Below are positions 11,301-19,714 of a stretch of 64,000 nucleotides of DNA, piece after piece. This stretch comes from Panacagrimonas sp. GTDB lineage: Bacteria; Pseudomonadota; Gammaproteobacteria; Nevskiales; Nevskiaceae. Location of the stretch: the NCBI RefSeq assembly GCF_020697055.1, contig NZ_JAJFBP010000025.1:1-64000 (forward strand). The letters run 5' to 3'. Position 1 is the stretch's first letter. Every line of letters starts with the position of its first letter. The position numbers and the translations under genes were made by a program. The notes beneath the pieces were generated by a model. That model saw only the letters and a list, made by a program, of their open reading frames with translations, had not been told where the DNA came from and searched no databases.

Positions 11301-11852
11301 GTCGTCGCCGGGCCGTCCGCAGCGCGAAACCTCGAGATAGAGCCGGTTCGGAAACAGCGTCGACAGCTCGTCGACCGCCGCAAGCGCCGCCTTGGCGTTG
11401 TGCTGGATCGCCGCGCGATAGGCGCTTCCGTCGCGCCCGCTCAACGCGATCAGCCCGTCGGCCGCCTCGCGCAGCCATTCGCGTTCGATCAGCGGCGTGC
11501 CCTTGGCCTGGCCGTCGGTGTAGCCGCGCGAGATCAGGCGCGTGAGATTGCGATAGCCGGTCTGGTTCTGCACCAGCAAGGTCAGACGCTCCGGCGACTC
11601 ACCTTTCTGGGCTTCGGCCAGCCATAGATCGCAGCCGACGATCGGCTTGATGCCAGCGCCTTCGCAGGACTTGTAGAACTTGACCATCGCAAAAACGTTC
11701 ATGCGATCGGTCAGTCCCACGGCGGGCATGCCCAGCCGCGCCACCTGCGAGGCCAGGGTCGCTCCCTCGACGCCCTTGCGCTTGGGCGGCTCGACGCGGA
11801 TCAGCCCGTCGGTGAGCGAGAACTCGGTGTGCAGCCGCAGGTGGACGAACAT
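8319..11852 (-). CDS. dnaE: DNA polymerase III subunit alpha
   Basis: This is the replicative polymerase catalytic subunit, 1177 residues, a usual length for DnaE. It opens with the PHP domain (FVHLRLHTEFSLTDGLI) and contains the C-family polymerase palm, for example VGPGRGSGAGSLVAY with nearby acidic residues, YQEQVMQMSQ, and a helix-hairpin-helix and OB region toward the C-terminus. The start at 11852 is supported because its ATG overlaps the rnhB TGA in the sequence TGATG, which indicates translational coupling. It continues into accA. Confidence 0.97.
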   Translation of the reverse strand: MFVHLRLHTEFSLTDGLIRVEPPKRKGVEGATLASQVARLGMPAVGLTDRMNVFAMVKFYKSCEGAGIKPIVGCDLWLAEAQKGESPERLTLLVQNQTGYRNLTRLISRGYTDGQAKGTPLIEREWLREAADGLIALSGRDGSAYRAAIQHNAKAALAAVDELSTLFPNRLYLEVSRCGRPGDDEWVEAATALARRCRVPLVATNDVRFLERKDFEAHEARVCIAQGRVLADDKRPRDYTDEQYLKSADEMRTLFADLPEAIENTLEIARRCTLTLKFGTYHLPNYPVPEDHTTDTWLRDEAHRGLTERLKQIQIAQPESVYRERLDYELGIIQKMGFAGYFLVVSDFIRWAKSNGCPVGPGRGSGAGSLVAYSVGITDLDPLPYNLLFEIEYVSQKYGRERVGQIITYSTMAARGVVRDVCRIMGHGYGFGDRIAKLIPGLPGTTLSDSVEEVPELKKAYAEEEDTRAVLDLALELEGLTRGVGVHAGGVVIAPQPLTEYAPLLCEPGGAGLRSQFDMKDIESIGLVKFDFLGLKTLTIIQKAIETIARSRGEHVDVLGLPLNDGKTYELYASGDTSAVFQMESPGMQRASRDLKPDTFEDIIALVSLYRPGPMELIPEYCARKRGDADVTYLHPDMESVLSPTYGIFVYQEQVMQMSQRLAGYTLGGADLLRRAMGKKNAKEMAQQREVFTKGSLDKGIAEDTAAAVFDLMEKFANYGFNKSHAAAYALVSYQTAWLKTHYPAEFMAAVMSCDMDHTETVVAMLAECRRMKLKVHPPDINRSHFQFTVPGSGEIAYGLGAIKGVGEAALAGIVADRAAQGPFRDLFDFCLRIDLKKVNKRVLEALIYSGAMDAFGLNRASLLRNLPKALAMAEAASRSADTGQEDMFGMAAPGPSGTGGNSPRIDPEVVPELPQRERLEFERQTLGFYLSGHPIEAYAPIIDAVCSGRLRDVLAAQSQSAPALASDGKPVWQPRTKAMFAAWVTDVRFFRGRPDADGRASRASYKVTLDDRGAQVSSWVDIDVFQRVQDLLKPDRLVFVTAEIGTSAGREGREPEARLYVPEFLGLDGVLAQYLTRVELAWGDTGVAEVLRLRRLLEPLRSASGTSVSVTVERACGRAVLDFGTDWRVRFTEAALQGLRQMLGAEHAKLDFRRFVPPQTERRPARATFGNPYDDE

Positions 11853-12520
11853 CACGGCAAGGCGGCTTCCCACTCCCAATCGTCGGTGTCGATCGAGTCG
11901 ATGCCGTTCTGTGTGAACGGGAACTGGGTCTGCGAGCAGGGCGCGAAGCTGCGGCGATGGATCGGGCTCGGACCCAGACGACGCAGCGCCTCGAGGTGCA
12001 TCGGCGTGCCGTAACCCTTGTGCTGCGCAAAGCCATAGCCCGGGTGCACCGCGCACAGCCGCGCCATCTCCTCGTCGCGCGCCACCTTGGCGACGACCGA
12101 GGCCGCCATGATGCAGGCCTCGAGACCGTCACCCCCCACGATCATCTTCAAGGGCAGACCGAGTCCCGGGTCCTGGTTGCCGTCGACCCAGCACTCGGTA
12201 GGAACCACGGCCAGCGCAGCGAGCGCGCGCCGCATCGCAATAAACGTGGCGCGAAGGATGTTCACCTGGTCGATCTCCTCGACCTCGGCGCGCGCGACCG
12301 ACCACGCGAGCGCCCGATCACGAACGCGCGCGGCGACCACGTGCCGCTTCTCCGGGCTCAGCTTCTTGGAGTCGTCCAGATCGCGGATCCGGCAGCGCGG
12401 CGGAAGGATCACCGCGGCCGCGTAGACCGGGCCTGCCAGACAGCCGCGCCCGACCTCGTCCACGCCAGCGACACGGCGCGCGATGGGCACGGGAATGGGT
12501 TCGATCGGCGGGGAAAACAT
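11852..12520 (-). CDS. rnhB: Ribonuclease HII
   Basis: RNase HII cleaves RNA in RNA-DNA hybrids, including single misincorporated ribonucleotides. The catalytic acidic pair sits in AGVDEVGRGCLAGPV, with further active-site residues later (DDSKKLS, and the ASVVAKVARDEEM helix). I prefer the internal ATG at 12520 because the product then begins MFSPPIEP, but an in-frame ATG at 12544 would add eight residues. Its stop overlaps the dnaE start by one base. rnhB-dnaE-accA order is conserved in Gammaproteobacteria. Confidence 0.94.
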   Translation of the reverse strand: MFSPPIEPIPVPIARRVAGVDEVGRGCLAGPVYAAAVILPPRCRIRDLDDSKKLSPEKRHVVAARVRDRALAWSVARAEVEEIDQVNILRATFIAMRRALAALAVVPTECWVDGNQDPGLGLPLKMIVGGDGLEACIMAASVVAKVARDEEMARLCAVHPGYGFAQHKGYGTPMHLEALRRLGPSPIHRRSFAPCSQTQFPFTQNGIDSIDTDDWEWEAALP

Positions 12521-12641
12521 CGGCGGCCATTCTACCCAGCGCACCCCCCTCGCAGCAGCGTCGACTTGAATGCCCGCGCCGCGGCCGCATTGCGTCGATC
12601 ACACCAAACTTTTCCGCGCAAGAGCGAACCGAAGACTGGCG

Positions 12642-13106
12642 ATGAACGCCCCGACCGTCACCCGCGTCAGCTGCAGCCACTGCGGCGCCGTCAACCGCGT
12701 GCCCTCGGCGCGACTGGCCGATCGTCCGGTCTGCGGCCGGTGCAAGATCGCGCTGTTCGGCGCCGCGCCGATCGAACTCGATCAGCAGGGGTTCGAGCGC
12801 TTCCTGCGCGACAACGACCTGCCGGTGCTGGTCGATTTCTGGGCGCCATGGTGCGGGCCGTGCCGCCAGATGGCGCCGGGCTTTCACGCCGCGGCGGGGC
12901 AGCTCGAACCGCGCATGCGCCTGGTCAAGCTCAACACCGAGGACAACCCCGGGATCGCCACGCAGCTGAACATCCGCAGCATTCCCACGCTGGCGGTGTT
13001 CTCCCAGGGCCGCGAAGTCAGCCGCCAGGCAGGCGCGCTAGCGGTGCCGCAGATCCTGCGGTTCGCCGCCCAGTCCGCGGCGGCGGCCGAACGCGGCTAC
13101 GTGTGA
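12642..13106 (+). CDS. trxC: Thioredoxin 2 (zinc-binding thioredoxin)
   Basis: This 154-residue protein reduces disulfides in the cytoplasm. It has the TrxC-specific N-terminal zinc finger (C11-x-x-C14 and C31-x-x-C34, seen as CSHC and CGRC) followed by a thioredoxin fold with active site WCGPC (C71 and C74) and the cis-proline segment SIPTLAVF. The start at 12642 is preferred because the product then begins just before the zinc finger; upstream in-frame sequence is not TrxC-like. It is divergent from rnhB, and its 3' end overlaps the convergent NTF2-like gene by 10 bases. Confidence 0.94.
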   Translation: MNAPTVTRVSCSHCGAVNRVPSARLADRPVCGRCKIALFGAAPIELDQQGFERFLRDNDLPVLVDFWAPWCGPCRQMAPGFHAAAGQLEPRMRLVKLNTEDNPGIATQLNIRSIPTLAVFSQGREVSRQAGALAVPQILRFAAQSAAAAERGYV

Positions 13107-13606
13107 GCCGACATGGGCGGCGCATTGCCGGCGAACAGTCGCTTCACCCCGTCCTCACCCAGCTGCAGCACCAGCATCGAGGTGACCACGCAGCGGGTCT
13201 TCTCGATTTTCCAGGCACCGCCGAGGCGCACGTACTCGTCGTCGTAATACGCGCCGAGCTGCGTGAGGCTGTTCTCGCGCGTGTTGATCAGCTGGTAATG
13301 CAGGCCCCAATGTCCGCGCGCCCGGTCGGAATTGACGTGATCGATCACGGGATTCACGCCGTGATGCATCTCGACCATGTGTGGATGACAGCCGATCGTC
13401 TTGAAGATCTCGACCAGTGCGTCGGCGCGATCAAACGTCCCGACGGCGCCGAAATCGATGTGCACCGCGCCGTCGGCGAAACAGGCGCGCATGCCGGTCG
13501 GATCCTTGGCGTCGCAGGCCGCCAGGTAGCGTGACTTGAGCTCGCGGATCGCTTCGCGATCCTCCAGCAGGCTCAGGCGATCGGCCAGCGAAAGCGGCGT
13601 GGTCAT
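13097..13606 (-). CDS. SnoaL/NTF2-like protein
   Basis: A 169-residue protein of the NTF2-like fold, in the SnoaL_4-type group often annotated as nuclear transport factor 2 family. The N-terminal helix LLEDREAIRELKSRYLAACD and the ACFADGAVHIDFG strand are typical, as is the closing strand with GAWKIEKTRCVV. Such proteins act as isomerases, hydrolases or dioxygenase small subunits; catalytic identity is not readable here. The ATG at 13606 is preferred over the one at 13642 because family homology begins there. The 3' end overlaps trxC convergently. Confidence 0.8.
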   Translation of the reverse strand: MTTPLSLADRLSLLEDREAIRELKSRYLAACDAKDPTGMRACFADGAVHIDFGAVGTFDRADALVEIFKTIGCHPHMVEMHHGVNPVIDHVNSDRARGHWGLHYQLINTRENSLTQLGAYYDDEYVRLGGAWKIEKTRCVVTSMLVLQLGEDGVKRLFAGNAPPMSAHT

Positions 13607-13745
13607 GGGCGCGGTTCCAGAAAGCGGTCGGGGTCCGCGCATGCTGGTCCAGGGATCGAGCCTCGGCCTACCACGAACGGGGGACGCTCCGGCCGGGACG
13701 CGACCTTAGCTTCGCGCTCTGATCAGCAAGGAGCAGCGCAAATCC

Positions 13746-14858
13746 ATGTCGTCGCCGGCACACGATGCGGTCATGTCGGGGCAGACCTGGGATGCGTTCT
13801 GCGACACGCTCAAGCGCGCCGGCCGCCAGGTCCTGCGCAACGAAGCCGCCGCGAGCGAGCTGGATCGCGCCGAAGGCTGGCGCTATCTGACGCGTCTGCT
13901 GCGGCTGGGCCTCGAGATGCACGTGGAGTTCGCGGACGCGGAGTTTCCGGGCTTCTTCGCGCCCTCGCACGAGACCGCGAAGATCGGCGCGGACAACCCC
14001 GACAATCTCTACCTGATGGCGCGCGTCGATGGACGTCACGCCTATCGGATCCGCGGACGCCGCGGCACTGTTTCCTATCTGAGCTTCGGCACGCAGAAAG
14101 GCGGCTACGAAACCGACGGCCGCATGGAGCAGACCGGCTTTCTCGACGCCCGCGACCTGCGATGCGCGCCCGATGGAAGCTTCGAACTGCATCTTTCGCC
14201 AGATCCGCGGCCCGGCAACTGGCTGCGCCTGGAAGACGCGAGCAACGCGGTGATCGTGCGCCAGACCTTCGACGATCGGGCGCGCGAGACGGCGGCGACG
14301 ATGCGCATCGAACGGGCCGACGACGCCGCGCCCCTGCTCCGTCCGCGGCCGCTGGACGCCGAGACGCTGGCGCGCGGACTGAGCCGCGCCGCGGGATTCG
14401 TCGAAGGCACGGCGACCGTGTTCGCCGACTGGGCACAGGGCTACCTCACACACGTCAACGCGCTGCCGTCCGCCGACCAGGCCATCTGCCAGAGCGCGGG
14501 CGGCGACCCCAACATCCATTACCACCACTCGGCCTGGGCGCTCGATCCCGACCAGATGCTGGTGATCCGGCTGCCGCGGATCCCCGAATGCCGCTTCTGG
14601 AATCTGCAGATCAACAACTGGTGGATGGAGTCGCTCGACTATCGCTACCACCGCATCCATCACAACGCGCACAGCGCGCGGCGTGACGCCGACGGCGGCG
14701 TGACGATGGTGCTCGCGCATCGCGATCCGGGACACCCAAATTGGCTCGAGACCGCAGGCCACACGCGCGGAACGATGTGCCTGCGCTGGGTCGGAGCGCG
14801 CGAGCACGTCGAACCGGCAACCGAGCTGCGTCCCTTTGCGAAGGACGTTGCCCGATGA
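13746..14858 (+). CDS. DUF1214 domain protein
   Basis: This 370-residue protein has a C-terminal DUF1214 region: CRFWNLQINNWWMESLDY, an HRIHHNAHSARRDADGG segment and HPNWLETAGHTRGTMCLRW. These Trp-rich motifs are the family hallmark. No signal peptide is apparent, so a cytoplasmic location is likely. The stop codon overlaps the downstream sulfotransferase start as ATGA, so the two are almost certainly cotranslated. DUF1214 has no assigned reaction that I can state. Its place next to a sulfotransferase and an SDR suggests a role in a lipid or sterol modification route, which is inference. Confidence 0.85.
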   Translation: MSSPAHDAVMSGQTWDAFCDTLKRAGRQVLRNEAAASELDRAEGWRYLTRLLRLGLEMHVEFADAEFPGFFAPSHETAKIGADNPDNLYLMARVDGRHAYRIRGRRGTVSYLSFGTQKGGYETDGRMEQTGFLDARDLRCAPDGSFELHLSPDPRPGNWLRLEDASNAVIVRQTFDDRARETAATMRIERADDAAPLLRPRPLDAETLARGLSRAAGFVEGTATVFADWAQGYLTHVNALPSADQAICQSAGGDPNIHYHHSAWALDPDQMLVIRLPRIPECRFWNLQINNWWMESLDYRYHRIHHNAHSARRDADGGVTMVLAHRDPGHPNWLETAGHTRGTMCLRWVGAREHVEPATELRPFAKDVAR

Positions 14859-16027
14859 CCCGGCGCCACTTCCTGCCCGACGCGCTGATCGCCGAGGCGA
14901 GCCAGGCCGCCGGCGGTGTCACCGACTTCGGAGATCCGAGCTTTCGCCCGGCGCTCGAGGTGCTCTGCCGCGCACTCGACGAAGAAGCCAGGCTGTCGGA
15001 CACCGGACGCCACGTTTTCAAGCTCAAGCTCGTCGGGCAGCTCGCGACGCGGCTGCGCCTGGAAGACGACCTGCACCGCCATCCGGAGATCCTTGGGGAA
15101 GTCGTCGCCCCGCCGCTGGTGATCGTCGGGCTGCCGCGCACGGGCACCACCAAGCTGCATCGACTGCTGTCGCGGGATCCGCGCTTCTGGTGGATGGCGT
15201 TCTGGGAGTCGCAGTTTCCGCTGCCATTGACGGGGGAGGCGCCCGGCGATCCGAAGGCACGCATCGCCGAAGGCCACAAGCTGGTCGACATGATGACCAC
15301 GGCGATGCCCAAGCTCATGGCGATCCATCCGATGGCCGCCGAAGAGGCCGACGAGGAAGTGATGCTGATGGAGCATTCGATGCTGTCCGCGTTCGACGCG
15401 TACGCGTCGATTCCGTCGTACAGCCAATGGCTAAATCAGCAGGATCAATCGCCGGCGTATCGCTTTCTCGCGCGCATGCTGCAGCACCTGCAGTGGCAGA
15501 AGCGCCGACGCGGAATCCGGGCGCAGCGCTGGGTACTCAAGGCGCCGCATCACCTGCAGCGAATGGACATCCTGCTGAAGGTCTTCCCGGGCGCGCAGGT
15601 GATCCAGACCCACCGCGATCCGCTGCGCAGCATTCCGTCGATCGCCAGTTTCATCGACACGCTGTGGCGCATATACAGCGATCAGGCGGACCCCGTGGAA
15701 GCCGGCCGGACGTGGAGCGAGCGGATGCGCCTCGGGCTCGACCACACGATGCGCGTGCGCCAGGGCTCGCCCGCCGCGTTCATGGACGTGCAGTTCCAGG
15801 ACACCGTGAAACGTCCGATGGACGTCGTGCGTCGCATCTACGATTTCATCGGCTGGGACCTGAGCCCCGACGTCCAGGCCGGCATGCGCGCCTGGCTGAT
15901 CGAGGACGAGAAGAGTCATTCGGCCGCGCACGACTATTCCGCCGAGACGTTCGGGCTCAGCGACGCCCAGATCGAACGCGACTTCGCCGCCTACCGCGAG
16001 CGCCACATCCTTTCCGCCACCGCCTGA
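14855..16027 (+). CDS. Sulfotransferase family protein
   Basis: A 390-residue PAPS-dependent sulfotransferase-like protein. The 5'-phosphosulfate loop is seen as GLPRTGTTKLHRLLS, preceded by VIV, and the 3'-phosphate-binding region as THRDPLRSIPSIASF. The KAPHHLQRMDILLKVFPGAQ segment between them is typical of the Sulfotransfer_3 group. These enzymes move sulfate from PAPS to hydroxyl or amine groups. The start at 14855 is fixed by the ATGA overlap with the DUF1214 gene. The SDR gene follows 15 bases later, making a likely three-gene operon. Confidence 0.88.
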   Translation: MTRRHFLPDALIAEASQAAGGVTDFGDPSFRPALEVLCRALDEEARLSDTGRHVFKLKLVGQLATRLRLEDDLHRHPEILGEVVAPPLVIVGLPRTGTTKLHRLLSRDPRFWWMAFWESQFPLPLTGEAPGDPKARIAEGHKLVDMMTTAMPKLMAIHPMAAEEADEEVMLMEHSMLSAFDAYASIPSYSQWLNQQDQSPAYRFLARMLQHLQWQKRRRGIRAQRWVLKAPHHLQRMDILLKVFPGAQVIQTHRDPLRSIPSIASFIDTLWRIYSDQADPVEAGRTWSERMRLGLDHTMRVRQGSPAAFMDVQFQDTVKRPMDVVRRIYDFIGWDLSPDVQAGMRAWLIEDEKSHSAAHDYSAETFGLSDAQIERDFAAYRERHILSATA

Positions 16028-16042
16028 TCGTCAGGACTCCCC

Positions 16043-16834
16043 ATGCTGCTCAAGAACAAGATCGTCATCGTCTCCGGCATCGGTCCGGGCCTGGGCTCGA
16101 AGCTCGCGGTCGAAGCCGCACGCGAAGGGGCCGCTGGCGTGGTCTGCGGCGCCCGCAGCGCCGACAAGCTCGACGACGCCGAACGACGCATCGCCGAGCT
16201 CGACGTGGAGTGCCAGGTGCTCAAGTGCGCCACGGACATCACCGATCGCGCGCAATGCGAGCGCCTCGTGGCGCGCGCGGTCGACCGATTCGGGCGCATC
16301 GATGCGCTGATCAACAGCGCCTTCGTGCACGGCGAGATGGACTACGCCTCGACCGCGAACCTCGACGAGTGGAAGCGCCCGATCGACACCAACCTGATCG
16401 GGACGCTCAAGCTCACGCAGGCGGTGTTGCCGCAGATGAAGGCGCAGAACGGCGGCGCGATCGTGATGATCAACACCATGGCGGTGCGCGCGGTGCCGCC
16501 TTTGGGAGAAGCCGGCTACGCCGCGTCCAAGGCCGCGCTCGCCGTCAGCACCAAGTACCTGGCCAAGGAGCTGGGGCCGCACCGCATCCGCGTCAACACC
16601 GTCCACATGGGCTGGATGTGGGGCGCGCCGGTGCAGGGCTACGTCGCGTGGCAGGCCTCGCAGATGGGGATCAGCGAATCCCAGCTCAGGGCGAAGATCG
16701 CGGAAGGCATTCCGCTGGGCGACATTCCGACCGACGACGAGTGCGCGCGCGCGGCGCTGTTCATGGTGTCGGACTACGCCAGCGCCGTGACCGGCGCGGC
16801 GCTGGATGTGAACGGCGGCGCCTGGATGCCGTAA
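16043..16834 (+). CDS. SDR-family oxidoreductase
   Basis: A 263-residue SDR with the cofactor loop SGIGPGLGS near residue 11, an INSAFV segment where NAG usually lies, YAASK at the catalytic site and the C-terminal GAALDVNGGAWMP typical of the family. The usual catalytic serine strand reads VMINTMAVRAVPP, so the serine position seems to hold Met or Thr; activity may be altered. It is the third gene of the DUF1214-sulfotransferase-SDR group. Substrate is unknown. Confidence 0.88.
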   Translation: MLLKNKIVIVSGIGPGLGSKLAVEAAREGAAGVVCGARSADKLDDAERRIAELDVECQVLKCATDITDRAQCERLVARAVDRFGRIDALINSAFVHGEMDYASTANLDEWKRPIDTNLIGTLKLTQAVLPQMKAQNGGAIVMINTMAVRAVPPLGEAGYAASKAALAVSTKYLAKELGPHRIRVNTVHMGWMWGAPVQGYVAWQASQMGISESQLRAKIAEGIPLGDIPTDDECARAALFMVSDYASAVTGAALDVNGGAWMP

Positions 16835-16847
16835 GACAGCCCGACGA

Positions 16848-17810
16848 TCACTCACTCCAGAGCGACTCGACCTGCGGGTCGAGCACGTGCAACAGCCGGT
16901 TCAGCAGAGACTTGAGCGCGGCGGCTTCGTCGGCGCCGAGCTGGTCGATGACCTGCGATTCCACCGCCTTGGCCGCCGAGATCAGCCGCAGCGCGCAGGC
17001 GCTGCCCCCCGGAGTGAGGCGACTGGCACCGTCGGCCTCGATCCGCAGCAGGCCGCGCGCGTGCAGGTTGCGCAGCGCCGTCTCGCGCGGACCTTCGGGC
17101 ACACCCTTCAGCGCTTCGGCAACGTCGTCCACCGCGAGCCGCTGCTTCAAGGTCAGCGTCGACAGCAGGTAGAACTCCACGTCGGAAAGCTGCTCCTGTT
17201 CGAGCAGGGGGGTGATGCGCGAAAAGAATTCGAGGTGGCTGCGTCCCAGCAGGTAGCCGAGAAATCCTTCGTTGAAGCTGCCTTCGAGCCAGGCATCGCG
17301 CGGCAAACTGTCGGCTGCCTCGCGTCGCGTGGCATGCGCGTACCGCCCCGCATGGAACACCAGTGGCGCGACGTCCGCCCGATCGAACGCAAGCACTTCG
17401 CCCACGAAGATCACGTGATCGCCGCCTTCGTACTGGAATGCGGTGCGGCACTGGAAGCGCGCGCTGCACCCTCGCAGCAACGGTACGTTGGCCAGGCCGT
17501 TCTCGAGTTCGGCGCCGGCGAACTTGTCCTCCCCGCGTCGCGCAAATCGTCCGGAGAGCGCTTCCTGGCCTGACGAGAGCACGTGCACCGCCCAGTGCGA
17601 TGCCGCGCGAAAGATCGGCAGGCTCGCCGAGGTCTCCGCCAGGCTCCACAGCACCAGCGGTGGATTGAGCGAGACCGAGTTGAAGCTGTTGACGGTCAAC
17701 CCCACCGGCGCGCCCGCGTCGTCGCGCGTGGTGATGATCGTGACGCCGGTGGCGAAGCTGCCGAGCGCCTTTCGAAAGCCCGTCGCGTCGAAGGATCCGG
17801 CATCCACCAC
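16848..17810 (-). CDS. Flavin reductase with C-terminal MarR-like domain
   Basis: The N-terminal half (about 8-165) is a flavin reductase-like domain with FATGVTIITT, GLTVNSFNSVSLNPPLVLWSL and GDHVIFVGEV. The C-terminal part (about 185-320) looks like a winged helix of MarR type (SDVEFYLLSTLTLKQRLAVDDVAEAL). The same arrangement is known in the reductase C1 of p-hydroxyphenylacetate hydroxylase from Acinetobacter, where the C-terminal domain is an effector-binding, autoinhibitory module. It likely supplies reduced flavin to an oxygenase not found nearby. Translation probably starts at GTG with GGGGAGAG upstream. It lies 38 bases after the DUF1302 gene. Confidence 0.85.
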   Translation of the reverse strand: MVDAGSFDATGFRKALGSFATGVTIITTRDDAGAPVGLTVNSFNSVSLNPPLVLWSLAETSASLPIFRAASHWAVHVLSSGQEALSGRFARRGEDKFAGAELENGLANVPLLRGCSARFQCRTAFQYEGGDHVIFVGEVLAFDRADVAPLVFHAGRYAHATRREAADSLPRDAWLEGSFNEGFLGYLLGRSHLEFFSRITPLLEQEQLSDVEFYLLSTLTLKQRLAVDDVAEALKGVPEGPRETALRNLHARGLLRIEADGASRLTPGGSACALRLISAAKAVESQVIDQLGADEAAALKSLLNRLLHVLDPQVESLWSE

Positions 17811-17848
17811 GATCTCTCTCCCCGCCGGTGACGGCCCTGGCGATCGCC

Positions 17849-19714
17849 TCAGAGGTTGTACTTGATCGTGAACGTCACGTAGTCACGATCCGATACGGGA
17901 TTCTGCTTGACGATGCTGCCGCGGATGCCCTTGTGCGGATTTCCGAAGAAGAAGTTGTAGCCCAGCGAGAACTCGAGGTTCTGCAGGTACTGCAGGCCGC
18001 CCGTGATGGCCAATCGGCGGTCCCCTTCTCCGAACAGCGGTCCGAAATCGCCGTTGGTGGACGGATTGCCGTTGACCTGGTGCGCCCAGGCGACGGTGTT
18101 CTTGAGATCCCAACCGGGCATGAGATTGCGAGCGGTCAGGATCGCGAGCGTCTGGTAGCCCCAGGCCTTGCGATCGTTGAACAGCTGATCCCCGCCGCGC
18201 ACCGGATTGACGCCGGCCTGGTCAGGCAGACGGTCGGCCTCGGCCACGTACAGGTACTTGGCTTCGCCGACGAGGTTGAGCTCGTCGTACCAGAGCAGGT
18301 GCGGATTTGCGACGTAGAGTCCCGACAGCTGCGCCGAGTAGACCTTGCCGCGCACGAAGATCGGGCTGAGCACGCCGGAGATGATCGACTGCACCGATAC
18401 GTCGATGCCATCGCGGTAGATCACTTCGCCCGCGACATTGAAAGGCTCGAGCACCGTCGAGAAGCTGCCCGCGATCATCTCGATGTCGTCGAAGTATTTG
18501 ACGTTGTATGACACCGGCACGTATTGGTTGATCAGCCCGGTATCGAGCGGAATCCCGGCCACGCTGCCGATGTACGCGAATCCCGGATTCAGCTTCACCG
18601 TCGGGTTGTGACTGTGATAGCGCAGGTAATACGCGCTCAGGCTCGTCACCGAGGTGGCTTGGTAGCGCAGGCCGCCGCCGAACTGGCCCTCGTCGTCCGG
18701 ACGAACGTCCTTCAATCGTTCTACGTTGATCGTGCGCGGCGCGTTGAGCAGCGGACCTCCGATTCCACCGACGCCACAGAGCTGATCCAGCGGCGCCGGC
18801 AGCAGGCCCGGACAGCCGTCGAGATAGGCGGGATTGATCGAGCCGTAGGCGAACGAACCGCCGGGCCCGACGAGGTCAGCCACCGAGAACATGTCGCCCA
18901 CGGGGAACACTTCGGTCGGCTTCCAGTCGAGCTGGTAGAAGCCGAACACGCTGAAATCCAGTCCGAGCGAGAGATTCACCGCCGCCTGATAAACCGGCAG
19001 CAGGATGTCCTTGATCTCCGCGCCCGGAACGAACGCCTTGGTTGCATCGTTGGGCGCCATCGCGCCCGAAACGCCCGGGAAGAACAGGCTCTCGCCGTAG
19101 GCAACGAGCTGCTTGCCGAAGCGCAGGCTCAGGATCGAGTCATCGAGGATCGGCAGGTCCGCGAATCCGTAGGCCTCGAGCATGCGCGAGCGCTTGCCGT
19201 CGTAATAGCGCGCGCCCTTGTTGAAGGAATCGTGGTCTCCGGTCTTGTTGACCGTGTCGGGCGAGTCGTTGTCGTTGTCCTTCTCGTAGACCGCGTCGTA
19301 GAACGCGCTGCCGCTGAAAACCGCGCCGTAGTCGTTCCAGCGCAGCTTGAATTCACCCAGCGCGCTGGCGCGATTGTTGATCAGGCTCCCTCTTCGGAAG
19401 TTGCGATTGCCGTCGTCCATGTTGATCGTCGTCGGCAGGCCGGGATGCGAGAAGCCGATCAGCTGGTTGTTGGGCAACACCTCCGGCTGCAGCGGATCGA
19501 TCTTGCCGTCGATCAGGGCCCCGTGAGGATTGCGCGTACGCATCGCAAGCGCATACGACGTGGTGATCTTGTACTCGCCCTCGATGCCGTTCCCGAACTC
19601 GTAGGTTCCGGCTCCGGCCGATCCGCTGGCCGCCGCCAGGAGCGCACCGATCGCGGCCGGAACCGCGTCTCGCATCCGAACGGAAAAGATGCCACTGCGG
19701 CCTTCGAATCCCAT
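17849..19714 (-). CDS. DUF1302 outer-membrane protein
   Basis: A 621-residue exported protein of the DUF1302 family. A signal peptide (AIGALLAAASGSAGA) is followed by YEFGNGIEGEYKITTSYALA, and then by long stretches with alternating hydrophobic residues and a phenylalanine-ended C-terminal region that fit a beta-barrel. The family is common in Pseudomonas and lipid-degrading Proteobacteria, usually beside DUF1329 genes. The start at 19714 is preferred because GGAGGAG precedes it; the longer in-frame reading has no signal peptide at its N-terminus. The flavin reductase gene follows in the same operon. Confidence 0.85.
   Translation of the reverse strand: MGFEGRSGIFSVRMRDAVPAAIGALLAAASGSAGAGTYEFGNGIEGEYKITTSYALAMRTRNPHGALIDGKIDPLQPEVLPNNQLIGFSHPGLPTTINMDDGNRNFRRGSLINNRASALGEFKLRWNDYGAVFSGSAFYDAVYEKDNDNDSPDTVNKTGDHDSFNKGARYYDGKRSRMLEAYGFADLPILDDSILSLRFGKQLVAYGESLFFPGVSGAMAPNDATKAFVPGAEIKDILLPVYQAAVNLSLGLDFSVFGFYQLDWKPTEVFPVGDMFSVADLVGPGGSFAYGSINPAYLDGCPGLLPAPLDQLCGVGGIGGPLLNAPRTINVERLKDVRPDDEGQFGGGLRYQATSVTSLSAYYLRYHSHNPTVKLNPGFAYIGSVAGIPLDTGLINQYVPVSYNVKYFDDIEMIAGSFSTVLEPFNVAGEVIYRDGIDVSVQSIISGVLSPIFVRGKVYSAQLSGLYVANPHLLWYDELNLVGEAKYLYVAEADRLPDQAGVNPVRGGDQLFNDRKAWGYQTLAILTARNLMPGWDLKNTVAWAHQVNGNPSTNGDFGPLFGEGDRRLAITGGLQYLQNLEFSLGYNFFFGNPHKGIRGSIVKQNPVSDRDYVTFTIKYNL

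Noticed and set aside
9051..11627. An 858-codon plus-strand reading frame
   Set aside because: It is antisense to dnaE and has the same biased composition.
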